Shown here in pieces: positions 16,088 to 25,166 of a stretch of DNA of 64,000 bases. Source of the DNA: Streptomyces sp. KL109B. Its GTDB lineage: Bacteria > Actinomycetota > Actinomycetes > Streptomycetales > Streptomycetaceae. A program made the position numbers and the translations under genes. Every line of letters begins with the position of its first letter. The stretch's first letter is position 1. The notes below the pieces were generated by a model. The model worked only from the letters and a program-made list of their open reading frames with translations. It searched no databases and was not told the DNA's origin. The stretch spans positions 1 through 64,000 of the forward strand of contig NZ_JASERL010000010.1 in the NCBI RefSeq assembly GCF_030766935.1. Direction: 5' to 3'.

Positions 16088-17545
16088 CTACTTCTGCAGC
16101 ACCGAAAGGTCCTCGTCCGACTTCGGCACCGACACCATGCCCCGGTCGTCCGGCAGCGTCTGCACCGTGAACGCGGGCACGGAGCCCTGCTTCTCCTCCA
16201 GCATCCGCGAGCCGTGCACCGGGCCGCCCGACACCGGCTCCACCGTGAGCGCGTACGAGCCCTTCAGGCCGGACGGCACGGGCGGGGTGACCGAGAGGGT
16301 CGTGCCGCCCTTGACCGTGTACTCCTTCGTGGCGGCGGTGCCGCCCTCGGTGCCCGGTGACGCGGTGACCTTGACCTTGCCGGTCGACTCGGGGGCGGTC
16401 AGGGCGAGCGTGGAGCCCTTGGAGCGGTTGTCGGCGACCGTGGCGCGCGCGCCGATGCCGCGCGTCGCCGGGATGAACGCGGTCTCCTGGTTGGCGCCCT
16501 TGCCGCGCGTGACGCGCAGGGCGGCCACGACGGGCACGGAGTCCTCGCTCGGCGTCAGGATCAGCGAGCCCGCCTCGCCGCGCGTGACGGCGCCGAGGTC
16601 GACGGCCGTGGTCATGCCCGACTTCAGGTGCAGCGTGTCGTGCCCCGCGGGCGCGATCTTGCCGCTGGAGGTCGCGAGCTGGACCTTCAGGTCGGCGTCG
16701 TCCTGGCCCGGCGCGAAGGCGACCAGGCGCACGTTCTTGGCGTCCTTCGGGATGCCGGGCAGCACCAGGGAGGACGCCGGGTCGGCGGCGGCCGGCAGCC
16801 AGTCCCCGCCCACCTTGTCGTCGACGTCCGACACCGCCGCCCCGACCCGGCCGCTGCGCGCGGTCACGTGCAGCGTCAGGTTCGGGTACTCCTTGTCGGT
16901 CAGCGTCGACAGCAGCACCGGGACGCTGGAGTGCGGCCCTACGGTGATGCCCTCGCCGACCTCGGACTTGACGGGCCCGTTGGGGCCGTACATCTGCACG
17001 TCCACGACCGCGGCCTCGTCGTCCGGGTTCGTGAGGTGGATGTAGTCGCTGCGGTCCTTGGCGGTGCTGGCGCCCGGGAAGTAGAAGTCCGTGTCGGGCG
17101 CCGAGCAGTTCACGCCGAGCAGGCCGCGGCCCGCTCCCGCGTCCACGCTGGTGGTCTGCTGCACGGTCCAGCCGGGCGCGAGGGCGCCGTCCGCGGTGCC
17201 GGCCAGGGCGGGGGCGTCCGAACCGCTGGCGTCGCCCGCGGCGGGCGTGCCGGGCTTCTTCGGGGTGACGACCGCCTTGCCCTTCTTGCCGCCCTTGGCG
17301 GGCGTCAGCTCGGCCTCGCCCGCACCCTCGGTGCCCTTCGTCGCGGGCGTGTACGAGGTGTACGCGGTCTCGGCCAGGTCGGACTGGCTGGGCTCCGGAC
17401 ACAGCAGGCTGGAGCGCTCGACAGGGAGGCGCGCGGCGGCCTTGCCGGAGGTGTCGTCGCCGCCGGGCGTCGTGGCGGCGGCGAAGCCCGTGACGGCGGC
17501 CAGGGCGGTCACGGCGGCGATCAGGGACAGGGTCGTGCGGTTCAC
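16088..17545 (-). CDS. DUF5719 family secreted/membrane-anchored protein
   Basis: This 485-residue protein starts MNRTTLSLIAAVTALAAVTG, an N-terminal hydrophobic signal or anchor. A Pro/Ala/Lys-rich linker (residues ~70-115) precedes a long beta-rich extracellular region, with an apparent extracellular cysteine pair (SSLLCPEPSQ and LGVNCSAPDTDFYFPG). Its ATG overlaps the stop of the upstream 1237-residue glycosyltransferase gene in an ATGA, implying translational coupling. The partnership suggests it assists an envelope glycan pathway. The biochemical role is unknown. Confidence 0.85.
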   Translation of the reverse strand: MNRTTLSLIAAVTALAAVTGFAAATTPGGDDTSGKAAARLPVERSSLLCPEPSQSDLAETAYTSYTPATKGTEGAGEAELTPAKGGKKGKAVVTPKKPGTPAAGDASGSDAPALAGTADGALAPGWTVQQTTSVDAGAGRGLLGVNCSAPDTDFYFPGASTAKDRSDYIHLTNPDDEAAVVDVQMYGPNGPVKSEVGEGITVGPHSSVPVLLSTLTDKEYPNLTLHVTARSGRVGAAVSDVDDKVGGDWLPAAADPASSLVLPGIPKDAKNVRLVAFAPGQDDADLKVQLATSSGKIAPAGHDTLHLKSGMTTAVDLGAVTRGEAGSLILTPSEDSVPVVAALRVTRGKGANQETAFIPATRGIGARATVADNRSKGSTLALTAPESTGKVKVTASPGTEGGTAATKEYTVKGGTTLSVTPPVPSGLKGSYALTVEPVSGGPVHGSRMLEEKQGSVPAFTVQTLPDDRGMVSVPKSDEDLSVLQK

Positions 17546-20500
17546 TGCTGGCTCCCGTCGGGGCGCTCATGGTCGGCGCCGTTGCCGTGGCCGTGCTGCT
17601 GCTCGTACGTCGGGTCGTACGCCGGGTCGTACTGCGGGGGCTGCGGGGGCTGGGGCATCTCGTACCCGCCTCCGTAGGCGTACGGGTCGTACGGGGCCGC
17701 CTGGTAGGGGTCGGCCTGCTGGTCGTACCCGTAGGCGCCGCCCTGGTACTGCTGCTCCCCCATCGCGTACGTGCCGTAGTCGGTGCCCGCGTAGCTGGGC
17801 TGCTCCCACTCCGCGTACGCCTGCTGGTGCGGGATGCCCGCGACCGGGGCCTCCTCCGGAGGAGGAGGCACGGCGGCGCCCGGCATCGGCTGCGGCACCG
17901 GGGCGTCCTGCGCGGCCTGCGCGGCCTGCTCCGCCTCGGCCTGGGCGCGCAGTCGGCGCGCCCTGCGGCCGTCGCCCGCGAGGTCCTCGGCGGTCACGAC
18001 GGGCTCGTCCGGCAGGTCGTCGTCGACGTCCTTGCGCCGCCCCGGCAGGGCGAGCACCACGAGGACGACGGCCAGCAGGCCCTGCGCCCACAGCCAGGCG
18101 GTGTGCGTGATCGGCGCGTCGTACGTGACGTCCAACGTGCCGCCCGAGGCGGGCAGTTCGAAGCCCTGCGCCCAGCCGTCGACGGTGGTCCTCGTCAACG
18201 GTGTGCCGTTCAGGGTGGCGGTCCAGCCCTCGGCGGACTGGTCGGCGAGGCGAAGGACGCGGCCCTCCTTGCCCGCCGGAACCTTCGTGTGCAGCTCTAC
18301 GGGGCCCGCCGCGACCGGCACGGCCCCCTCCTCCGTGGAGCCCGCGTCGGCCGTGGGCAGGACGACGGCGCGCGCCACCTGCCGGTCGACGCGCCACAGC
18401 GCCGTGCCGTCCTGCTGGCTGAGCCGGGTCAGGCCGGGGGTGGCGTCCAGGACGCGGCTCATCTCGCGCGGCGCGCCGTCCCGTACGAGGACGTAGCGCA
18501 CGGCGAAGCCGCCGAGCTGGTCGGCCTGGTCGGCGCCGGAGCCCGCGACCAGGTTGGCGACGACCTTGTCGAGCTTGGCGTTCTTGCCCGCGGCCTCGGT
18601 CAGCTCGCCGTCACCGAGGCGCGCGCCCGCGCCCCGGACCAGCGAGTACGCGACGTCGCCCGTGGAGCCGTCCATGACGAGCGTGCGGGCCTGGTCGCGG
18701 GTGCCGGCCTCCTCGGCGACGAACGCGGGCACCTGCACCGGGTCGCGGCGCTCCACGGGCCCGTCGGCGCCGCCGATCATCCAGCCCGCGGCGAGCAGCA
18801 CGGGTCCGGCCGCCGCGGCGAACGCGATGAGCGCGGCCACCGGCTGACGCCAGCCGAAGCTCTGCTCGGCCACGCGCGAGCGCGCGCCGTCGGCGCCGAG
18901 CGCGGCCGCGGCCAGGAGCGCGATGCCGTACACGAGGGTGGCGGGCCCGGCCCACGTCGAGCCGTTCGACAGGGCCGCGAAGACCAGCGCCGTGAAGGCG
19001 ACGGCCCAGGAGGTGAGGATCGCGGGCCGCCGCTCGTCGCGCAGCAGCGCGGCGAGCGCCGCGAGCACGATGCCGACGAGCAGCAGGCTGCCCGTGGTGC
19101 CCGAGCCGCCCGGCGAGGCGCCCAGCAGTGAGAGCGCGGTCGCGGACCCCGCTTCGTACGGGATTCCGGCTTCCTTGAAGAAGCCGAAGGGGAGCAGCGA
19201 GAGCGACCACGGCGCGAGCATCAGCAGCGGGGTGCCGAGCGCGGCCAGGAAACGCAGCCCGTAGGCGGTGAGGTCGGAACGCCGCACTACAAGGAGGGCG
19301 ATTCCGAGGACGAGCGCGATCGGCCACACGATCGGCGTGAACGCCGTCGTGATCGTGAGCAGCAGCGCGTAGGCCCATGTGGCCCGCCAGCTGCCGCGCC
19401 CGCCCTGAGTGTGTGTCAGCCCCGAGGCGGCGAGGCCCGCGCGCGCGAGGAGCGGCAGCAGGATCGCGAGCACGGCGGTTCCGACGCGGCCGCCCGCGAG
19501 GGCGCCGGTGACGGCGGGCAGGAAGGCGTAGGCGACGGCCGCCCACGCGCGCAGCAGGCGCGAGGTGACGAGCGGCCTGGACGCGAAGTACGCGGTGAAC
19601 CCGGCGAGCGGCACGGAGCCGACGAGCAGCACGGTGACCGCGAGCCCGGTGGAGCCGAACAGCACGGAGGCGAGGGTGGCGAGGACCGCGAGGTACGGGG
19701 GCGCCGCCTGGGTGCCGCCGGTACTGGTGGCGTGCCAGGCGTCGACGTACCGCGCCCACAGTTCGGAGGCGTCGGCGGGTGCGGGCAGCAGCGCCCCGCC
19801 CGCGAGCGCCCCGCCGCCCAACAGCCCTCTACAGGCGATGAGGGAGACGAGGAGCAGCACTACGAGGAGGACCGGTCCCGGGTTGCGGGCGATGCGCTTG
19901 AGGCGCGCGAACCGCTCGACGCGGACGAACTCCGAGTCGTCGAGCGCCTCCAGGCCACCGCCGCCGTGCCGGCCCGCGCGCGAGGTCTCCGGGTCGGAGC
20001 GGCCGAAGAAGTTCCCCGCGACCTGCTCGACGGTGAGCCGCACCGTCGCTCCCGGCGGCGGGAACAGCGGGCGCAGCTCCTTGGCGTCGACGGCGCCCTT
20101 GCCGCGCTGTCTGCGGGCGGCGAGGATCCGCCCCGGCCGCAGCAGCGTCGCCAGGAGACCGGTGATCTCGTCGAAGGCCTGTCCCGGCACCTTGCCGACG
20201 AGGTACGCGAGCGTACGCAGCAGCGTGCCGAACACGAGGCGGAGCAGGACCCACGGAAGCGTCGCCCCGCGCGCGTTGGCGAGCAGCGTGAAGACGGCGC
20301 CCGCCTTGTCGACCTTGTGCGGCGACGTGGCGGTGCGGCCGACGCAGTCGACGGTGCGGCGCTCGCGCGAGGATGCCTCGGCGTGCCGCACGACGGCGTC
20401 GGGGGCGACGACGACGCGGTGGCCCGCGGCCTGGGCGCGCCAGCACAGGTCGACGTCGTCACGCATCAGCGGCAGCCTGCGGTCGAACCCGCCGAGCTGC

Positions 20501-21255
20501 TCGAAGACATCACGCCGGATCAGCATTCCGGCGGTGGACACGGAGAGGACGGGCCGCACGTGGTCGTGCTGCCCCTGGTCCTGCTCGCGGCGGTCCAGGC
20601 CGGTCCAGCGGCGGCCGGAGTGGGCGATGGAGACGCCGACCTCCAGGAGCTGCCTGCGGTCGTACCAGCCGCGCAACTTGGGTCCGACGACCGCGACGTC
20701 ACTGCCGGCCTCGCGCTCCATCTCGACGACGCGCAGCATCTGGGCGAGCGCGTCCGGCTCGGGCGCGCAGTCGTCGTGCAGCAGCCACAGCCACTGCTCG
20801 GGCTCGCCGTGCGGCAGGTCGGGCAGGTCGTACGCGTCGTCGCGCCAGGAGCGGCTGACGGGGTCCCAGCCGCTGGGCCGCTTCAGGTACGGCAGCTCTT
20901 CGGGGGTGAGGACGCCCGCGCTGCGCACGGCCTCCTCGACGGCCTGGCCGAAGCCGGTGCGGCGCGCGAGATGCAGCACGCGCTCGTCACCGATGGCCTC
21001 GGCGACGAGCGCGGCGGAGTCGTCGGCGCTGCCGGTGTCGGCCGCCATCGCGTTCTGTACGGGGCGCTCCTGGCCGAGCAGTCCCGACAGGACGTCGGGC
21101 AGCCAGCGCGCTCCGTCGTGCGAGACGACGACGGCGGTGACGACATGCCTGGGGAACTCGGGGGCGCTGCTCGGGTCGAACCCCGCTGCGGGCGCCGGGT
21201 TGAACGCGGCTGCGGCAGCGCCGAATTGACCTGCCGAATGGCTGTGCACGGACAT
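17542..21255 (-). CDS. large membrane glycosyltransferase, GT2 domain plus multi-TM region
   Basis: This is a 1237-residue protein. Residues ~40-300 are a GT-A family 2 glycosyltransferase domain: VTAVVVSHDGARWLPDVL, the metal-binding WLLHDDCAPEPDAL, VVGPKLRGW and the acceptor-site GGFDRRLPLMRDDVDLCWRA. Residues ~325-360 and ~455-850 contain many hydrophobic segments, then an extracellular region runs to ~1040. A last membrane segment near 1060 leads to a Pro/Gln/Tyr-rich tail (YGYDQQADPYQAAPYDPY). The domain order resembles actinomycete galactofuranosyl or arabinan-type polymer enzymes, but the substrate is unknown. It is coupled by ATGA overlap to the DUF5719 gene. It ends ~165 bp from whiB. 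Confidence 0.88.
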   Translation of the reverse strand: MSVHSHSAGQFGAAAAAFNPAPAAGFDPSSAPEFPRHVVTAVVVSHDGARWLPDVLSGLLGQERPVQNAMAADTGSADDSAALVAEAIGDERVLHLARRTGFGQAVEEAVRSAGVLTPEELPYLKRPSGWDPVSRSWRDDAYDLPDLPHGEPEQWLWLLHDDCAPEPDALAQMLRVVEMEREAGSDVAVVGPKLRGWYDRRQLLEVGVSIAHSGRRWTGLDRREQDQGQHDHVRPVLSVSTAGMLIRRDVFEQLGGFDRRLPLMRDDVDLCWRAQAAGHRVVVAPDAVVRHAEASSRERRTVDCVGRTATSPHKVDKAGAVFTLLANARGATLPWVLLRLVFGTLLRTLAYLVGKVPGQAFDEITGLLATLLRPGRILAARRQRGKGAVDAKELRPLFPPPGATVRLTVEQVAGNFFGRSDPETSRAGRHGGGGLEALDDSEFVRVERFARLKRIARNPGPVLLVVLLLVSLIACRGLLGGGALAGGALLPAPADASELWARYVDAWHATSTGGTQAAPPYLAVLATLASVLFGSTGLAVTVLLVGSVPLAGFTAYFASRPLVTSRLLRAWAAVAYAFLPAVTGALAGGRVGTAVLAILLPLLARAGLAASGLTHTQGGRGSWRATWAYALLLTITTAFTPIVWPIALVLGIALLVVRRSDLTAYGLRFLAALGTPLLMLAPWSLSLLPFGFFKEAGIPYEAGSATALSLLGASPGGSGTTGSLLLVGIVLAALAALLRDERRPAILTSWAVAFTALVFAALSNGSTWAGPATLVYGIALLAAAALGADGARSRVAEQSFGWRQPVAALIAFAAAAGPVLLAAGWMIGGADGPVERRDPVQVPAFVAEEAGTRDQARTLVMDGSTGDVAYSLVRGAGARLGDGELTEAAGKNAKLDKVVANLVAGSGADQADQLGGFAVRYVLVRDGAPREMSRVLDATPGLTRLSQQDGTALWRVDRQVARAVVLPTADAGSTEEGAVPVAAGPVELHTKVPAGKEGRVLRLADQSAEGWTATLNGTPLTRTTVDGWAQGFELPASGGTLDVTYDAPITHTAWLWAQGLLAVVLVVLALPGRRKDVDDDLPDEPVVTAEDLAGDGRRARRLRAQAEAEQAAQAAQDAPVPQPMPGAAVPPPPEEAPVAGIPHQQAYAEWEQPSYAGTDYGTYAMGEQQYQGGAYGYDQQADPYQAAPYDPYAYGGGYEMPQPPQPPQYDPAYDPTYEQQHGHGNGADHERPDGSQQ

Positions 21256-21420
21256 CGAGGTACGGGCCCCGGTTCGTTGGACTGCGGTGGACGGCCGCGC
21301 CCACTGGGGACACGGTGGCGTCCGGGACGGGGCCCCACACTAACGGCTGCCAACAAGAGTGGCCCGCCGCCTGTGGACAACCACGGGCAGCGGGCCGAAA
21401 AGCACCGCACGTCCTGGGGA

Positions 21421-21684
21421 CTAGACGGCGGCCTTCTTCAGCCGGCGGCGCTCCCGCTCGGAGAGGCCACCCCAGATGCCGAACCGCTCGTCATTGGCGA
21501 GCGCGTATTCGAGGCACTCGGAGCGGACCTCGCACGCGAGGCAGACCTTCTTGGCCTCCCTGGTGGAGCCGCCCTTCTCGGGGAAGAAGGATTCGGGGTC
21601 GGTCTGGGCGCACAGCGCGCGCTCCTGCCAGCCGAGTTCTTCTTCCGCGTCCTCGACCAGCAGATCCTGAAACGACTCGGTCAT
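21421..21684 (-). CDS. whiB: WhiB, sporulation transcription factor with [4Fe-4S] cluster
   Basis: This 87-residue protein is the founding Wbl family member, required in Streptomyces for sporulation septation; it acts with WhiA as a co-activator. The four cluster ligands are Cys25, Cys48, Cys51 and Cys57 (CLACEVRSEC), followed by the G(I)WGG turn at 69-73 and the basic C-terminus ERERRRLKKAAV. From residue 13 onward it matches S. coelicolor WhiB almost exactly from memory. The window therefore belongs to a developing streptomycete. A long upstream region carries at least one promoter. Confidence 0.97.
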   Translation of the reverse strand: MTESFQDLLVEDAEEELGWQERALCAQTDPESFFPEKGGSTREAKKVCLACEVRSECLEYALANDERFGIWGGLSERERRRLKKAAV

Positions 21685-21758
21685 AGTGCGCCCCTCGTCT
21701 GTCCGTGCGTCCCCGTGATGTTGCCGTTACCGATTTCGGCTGAACGACACGAGTGAAA

Positions 21759-21787
21759 TTACAAGTGTGCCGATCCGGGGCAGTCAA
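21759..21787 (-). promoter_or_regulatory. whiB promoter candidate
   Basis: On the minus strand TTGACT (21782-21787), 17 nt, TTGTAA (21759-21764) point toward whiB, about 75 bp from the start codon. AGTGA/TCACT half-sites nearby (GTGAAATTACAAGTGT across 21753-21768 and GAGTGAATAAGG just upstream) could be sites for BldD, a known whiB repressor in S. coelicolor. That link is inference. Confidence 0.5.
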
Positions 21788-21789
21788 GC

Positions 21790-22282
21790 CGAGATCTGCT
21801 ATTGGGCCCCTTATTCACTCTGCGGAACCAAGGCTATGCGGAAAGTGTTCAAATCGCCAAAAACCGTGACACTTGCCCGCGGCCCATGTGGAGTCGACCG
21901 CACAGCGCGCGACCATCCAGAAGGACGCCGCGAAGATCGTGACCGTTCCGACGTTTGCGCGCCGGGTTGCTGCGCCACATGTCCCCCGGCCTCACTGCAC
22001 AAACCTTTCGCCTGCGAGAGGCACCGGAAGAGGTGAACCATATTCCACAATCCGGACATTGGGTTGACAACAAGGGCATGACCCAGTCTCCTGATGGGCA
22101 TGTTCGCGCCTTCCGCAACCTCGACGACCCGCACCGGCGGGCTCGTTCGCGTTGCCCTCGCGAGCTGTCGCTGTTGCTGTTCCAGCTGTTGAGTCGTTGA
22201 GCCCGTCGGCTCCGACCCCGCTGCATCTCTCATCCCAGTACGGCCCTGTGCACCGCACTCCCTTGAGGAACACCACCACTCC
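21790..22282. other. intergenic region upstream of cysteine dioxygenase
   Basis: The ~490-bp stretch between the whiB promoter and the dioxygenase gene has lower GC than its surroundings. It holds TTGACA at about 22062 but no good -10 at normal spacing, and a short open frame (22078-22200) without family character. A GAGGAA ribosome site at ~22265 serves the dioxygenase ATG. Confidence 0.4.
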
Positions 22283-22777
22283 ATGAACAGCGACAGCGAC
22301 CTCCAGATCGCCGGCGACATCCTCGAAGTACCGCACCTCCTGCGGCCCGCCCGCGAGCACCCCGAGACGGTGGCCGAGTTCATCGGCCTCGCGCGCTCCA
22401 TCGCCGCCGACCGCTCCCAGCGGGAGCACCTCGTCGAGTACGACGCCACGACCCGCTGGTACCACCGCCTGCGCACCGGGCCCGGCTACGAGGTGTGGCT
22501 GCTGTCGTGGGTGCCGGGGCAGGGCAGCGGGGCGCACGACCACGGCCCGTCGTCCGGCGTACTGACGCTGCTGCAAGGCGAGCTGACGGAGCGTACGGAA
22601 AGCGGCGTGCGCGCGCTCGGGGCGGGCGCGCAGCGGGTCTTCGCGCCCGGCTATGTCCACGAGGTCGCCAACGACTCCCTGGAGCCCGCGGTCAGCCTGC
22701 ACGTCTACTTCCCCGGGCTGACCGAGATGCCGATGCACAGCGCCGCGTGCTCGGTTGCGGACGCGGTCACCGTCTGA
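22283..22777 (+). CDS. cysteine dioxygenase family protein
   Basis: This 164-residue cupin-fold iron enzyme oxidises L-cysteine to cysteine sulfinate. The three-histidine metal site is visible as GSGAHDHGPSSGVLTLLQGELTE (His85, His87) and PGYVHEVAN (His126). Family features such as HRLRTGPGYEVWLLSW and LHVYFPGL are present. It is a single gene upstream of fbiA with a ~70-bp gap. Related thiol dioxygenases with other substrates share this layout, so the exact thiol is not certain. Confidence 0.88.
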   Translation: MNSDSDLQIAGDILEVPHLLRPAREHPETVAEFIGLARSIAADRSQREHLVEYDATTRWYHRLRTGPGYEVWLLSWVPGQGSGAHDHGPSSGVLTLLQGELTERTESGVRALGAGAQRVFAPGYVHEVANDSLEPAVSLHVYFPGLTEMPMHSAACSVADAVTV

Positions 22778-22846
22778 GGCACGGTCGCTGTCCGAGACCG
22801 GGCAGCCAGTCGACGCGTTGTCAGACCTGCCTGCGATGCTGGGCAC

Positions 22847-23815
22847 ATGCGCATTGTGGTTCTGGCAGGCGGCATCGGTGGTGCCCGGTTCCTTCGCGGT
22901 CTCAAGCAGGCCGCCCCGGACGCGGACATCACGGTCATCGGCAATACCGGGGACGACATCCACCTCTTCGGCCTGAAGGTCTGTCCGGACCTCGACACGG
23001 TGATGTACACGCTGGGCGGCGGCATCAACGAGGAGCAGGGCTGGGGACGTACGGACGAGGCGTTCACGGTCAAGGAGGAGCTCGCGGCGTACGGGGTCGG
23101 ACCCAAGTGGTTCGGGCTCGGCGACCGGGACTTCGCGACACACATCGTCCGTACGCAGATGCTGGCGGCGGGCTTCCCGTTGAGTGCCGTCACCGAGGCG
23201 CTGTGCGAGCGGTGGCAGCCGGGGGTGCGGCTGCTTCCCATGTCGGACGACCGCGTGGAGACGCACGTGGCCGTGGACGTGGACGGGGAGCGCAAGGCCG
23301 TGCACTTCCAGGAGTACTGGGTGAAGCTGCGGGCCTCCGTGGACGCGCAGGCCGTCGTGCCGGTCGGCGCCGAGCAGGCGAAGCCCGCGCCGGGCGTCCT
23401 GGAGGCCATCGCCGAGGCAGACGTGATCCTCTTCCCGCCGTCCAACCCCGTGGTGAGCGTCGGCACGATCCTCGCCGTGCCGGGGATCCGGGAGGCCATC
23501 GCCGAGGCGGGCGCGCCCGTGGTCGGGCTCTCGCCGATCGTCGGTGACGCGCCGGTGCGCGGCATGGCGGACAAGGTGCTCGCGGCCGTGGGCGTGGAGT
23601 CCAGCGCGGCGGCCGTCGCCGAGCACTACGGGGCGGGGCTGCTCGACGGGTGGCTGGTCGACACCGTGGACGAGAAGGAGGTCGCGCGGGTCGAGGCGGC
23701 CGGGATCCCCTGCCGGGCCATTCCGCTGATGATGACGGACCCCGTGGAGGGCACCGCCGCCGCGGAGATGGCGCGCGAGGCGCTGAAGCTCGCGGAGGAG
23801 GTGCGCGGCGCGTGA
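22847..23815 (+). CDS. fbiA: 2-phospho-L-lactate transferase (CofD/FbiA), F420 biosynthesis
   Basis: This 322-residue enzyme transfers the phospholactyl (or phosphoenolpyruvyl) moiety to the deazaflavin Fo, making F420-0 or its dehydro form. The family start MRIVVLAGGIGGARFLRGL is a nucleotide-binding loop. It is followed by VIGNTGDDIHLFGLKVCPDLDTV, GLGDRDFATHI and LFPPSNPVVSVGTIL. Its TGA overlaps the fbiB start in GTGA, so the two are translationally coupled. Cofactor F420 serves reductases in actinomycete secondary metabolism. Confidence 0.96.
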   Translation: MRIVVLAGGIGGARFLRGLKQAAPDADITVIGNTGDDIHLFGLKVCPDLDTVMYTLGGGINEEQGWGRTDEAFTVKEELAAYGVGPKWFGLGDRDFATHIVRTQMLAAGFPLSAVTEALCERWQPGVRLLPMSDDRVETHVAVDVDGERKAVHFQEYWVKLRASVDAQAVVPVGAEQAKPAPGVLEAIAEADVILFPPSNPVVSVGTILAVPGIREAIAEAGAPVVGLSPIVGDAPVRGMADKVLAAVGVESSAAAVAEHYGAGLLDGWLVDTVDEKEVARVEAAGIPCRAIPLMMTDPVEGTAAAEMAREALKLAEEVRGA

Positions 23816-25125
23816 CCGACACCCCTGCCGCCCCCGGCTTTCGCGCGTGGGCCGTCGCCGGGATCCCCGAGGTGCGGGAGGGCGACGACCTCGCCAAGCT
23901 CATCGCCGCCGCCGAACCGGGCCTCGTCGACGGCGACGTACTGCTGGTCACCTCGAAGATCGTCAGCAAGGCCGAGGGGCGGATCCTGCGGGCCGACGAC
24001 CGGGAGGCCGCGATAGACGCCGAGACCGTACGGGTCGTGGCGCGGCGCGGATCGCTGCGGATCGTCGAGAACAAGCTGGGGCTCGTGATGGCCGCGGCCG
24101 GTGTCGACGCCTCCAACACCCCTGCGGGCACCGTGCTGTTGCTGCCCGAGGATCCGGACGCTTCGGCCGCCGCGATACGGGACGGCCTGCGGGACGCGCT
24201 GGGCGTGGACGTCGGGGTCGTCGTCACCGACACCTTCGGCAGACCGTGGCGGAACGGGCTGACCGATGTCGCCATCGGGGCCGCCGGCGTGCGCGTACTC
24301 GACGACCTGCGGGGCGGCACGGACGCGTACGGGAATCCGCTCAGCGCCACCGTGGTGGCCACGGCCGACGAGCTGGCGGCCGCGGGCGACCTCGTGAAGG
24401 GCAAGGCCGGCGGGCTGCCGGTCGCCGTGGTCCGCGGGCTCGGTACCGGTGTCATCGACCAACAGGGCGGCAGCGCACGGGAGTTGGTGCGGGTGGCGCG
24501 TGACGACATGTTCCGGCTCGGTACGTCGGAGGCGGTGCGGGAGGCCGTGACGCAGCGGCGGACCGTGCGGGCGTTCACCGACGAGCCGGTGGATCCGGGG
24601 GCCGTACGAAGAGCGGTCGCCGCCGCCGTGACCGCGCCCGCGCCGCATCACACGACGCCGTGGCGGTTCGTGCTCCTTGAGTCGGAAGCGGCCCGGGGGC
24701 GGCTGCTCGATGCCATGCGGGACGCGTGGATCGAGGATCTGCGGCGGGACGGCAAGAGCGAGGAGTCCATCGCGAAGCGGGTGCGGCGCGGGGACGTGCT
24801 GCGCAACGCGCCGTATTTGGTGGTGCCTTGTCTGGTGATGGACGGGTCCCATACGTACGGGGACGAGCGGCGGGACGCCGCCGAGCGGGAGATGTTCGTG
24901 GTCGCCGCCGGGGCCGGGGTGCAGAACTTCCTGGTCGCGCTCGCCGGGGAGCGGCTCGGGTCCGCGTGGGTGTCGTCGACGATGTTCTGCCGGGACGTGG
25001 TGCGGCGAGTGCTGGATCTGCCCGAGTCGTGGGATCCGATGGGGGCCGTCGCGGTGGGGCATGCGGCGGGGGCGCCGGGGGTGCGGCCGGAGCGGGTTGT
25101 CTCCGACTTTGTCGAGGTGAGGTGA
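23812..25125 (+). CDS. fbiB: F420-0:gamma-glutamyl ligase / dehydro-F420 reductase, two-domain FbiB
   Basis: This 437-residue protein starts at GTG (VTDTPAAPGFRAWAVAGIP) overlapping the fbiA stop. Residues 1-~245 are the GTP-dependent gamma-glutamyl ligase domain (DGDVLLVTSKIVSKAEGRIL, VVVTDTFGRPWRNGLTDVAIG, VRGLGTGVIDQ). Residues ~250-437 are an FMN-dependent nitroreductase-like domain (RRTVRAFTDEPVD, HHTTPWRFVLLE, VGHAAGAPGVRP). The fusion is typical of actinobacterial FbiB, which adds glutamates and reduces dehydro-F420. Confidence 0.95.
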   Translation: MTDTPAAPGFRAWAVAGIPEVREGDDLAKLIAAAEPGLVDGDVLLVTSKIVSKAEGRILRADDREAAIDAETVRVVARRGSLRIVENKLGLVMAAAGVDASNTPAGTVLLLPEDPDASAAAIRDGLRDALGVDVGVVVTDTFGRPWRNGLTDVAIGAAGVRVLDDLRGGTDAYGNPLSATVVATADELAAAGDLVKGKAGGLPVAVVRGLGTGVIDQQGGSARELVRVARDDMFRLGTSEAVREAVTQRRTVRAFTDEPVDPGAVRRAVAAAVTAPAPHHTTPWRFVLLESEAARGRLLDAMRDAWIEDLRRDGKSEESIAKRVRRGDVLRNAPYLVVPCLVMDGSHTYGDERRDAAEREMFVVAAGAGVQNFLVALAGERLGSAWVSSTMFCRDVVRRVLDLPESWDPMGAVAVGHAAGAPGVRPERVVSDFVEVR

Positions 25126-25166
25126 GGCGGGCGCTTCCGTGTCCGCTTCTCCTTCTCCCTACCCCC

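Noticed and set aside
22078..22200. Short reading frame before cysteine dioxygenase as a leader peptide
   Set aside because: It has one Cys, no clear ribosome site and no attenuator hairpin, and does not resemble known Streptomyces sulfur leader peptides.
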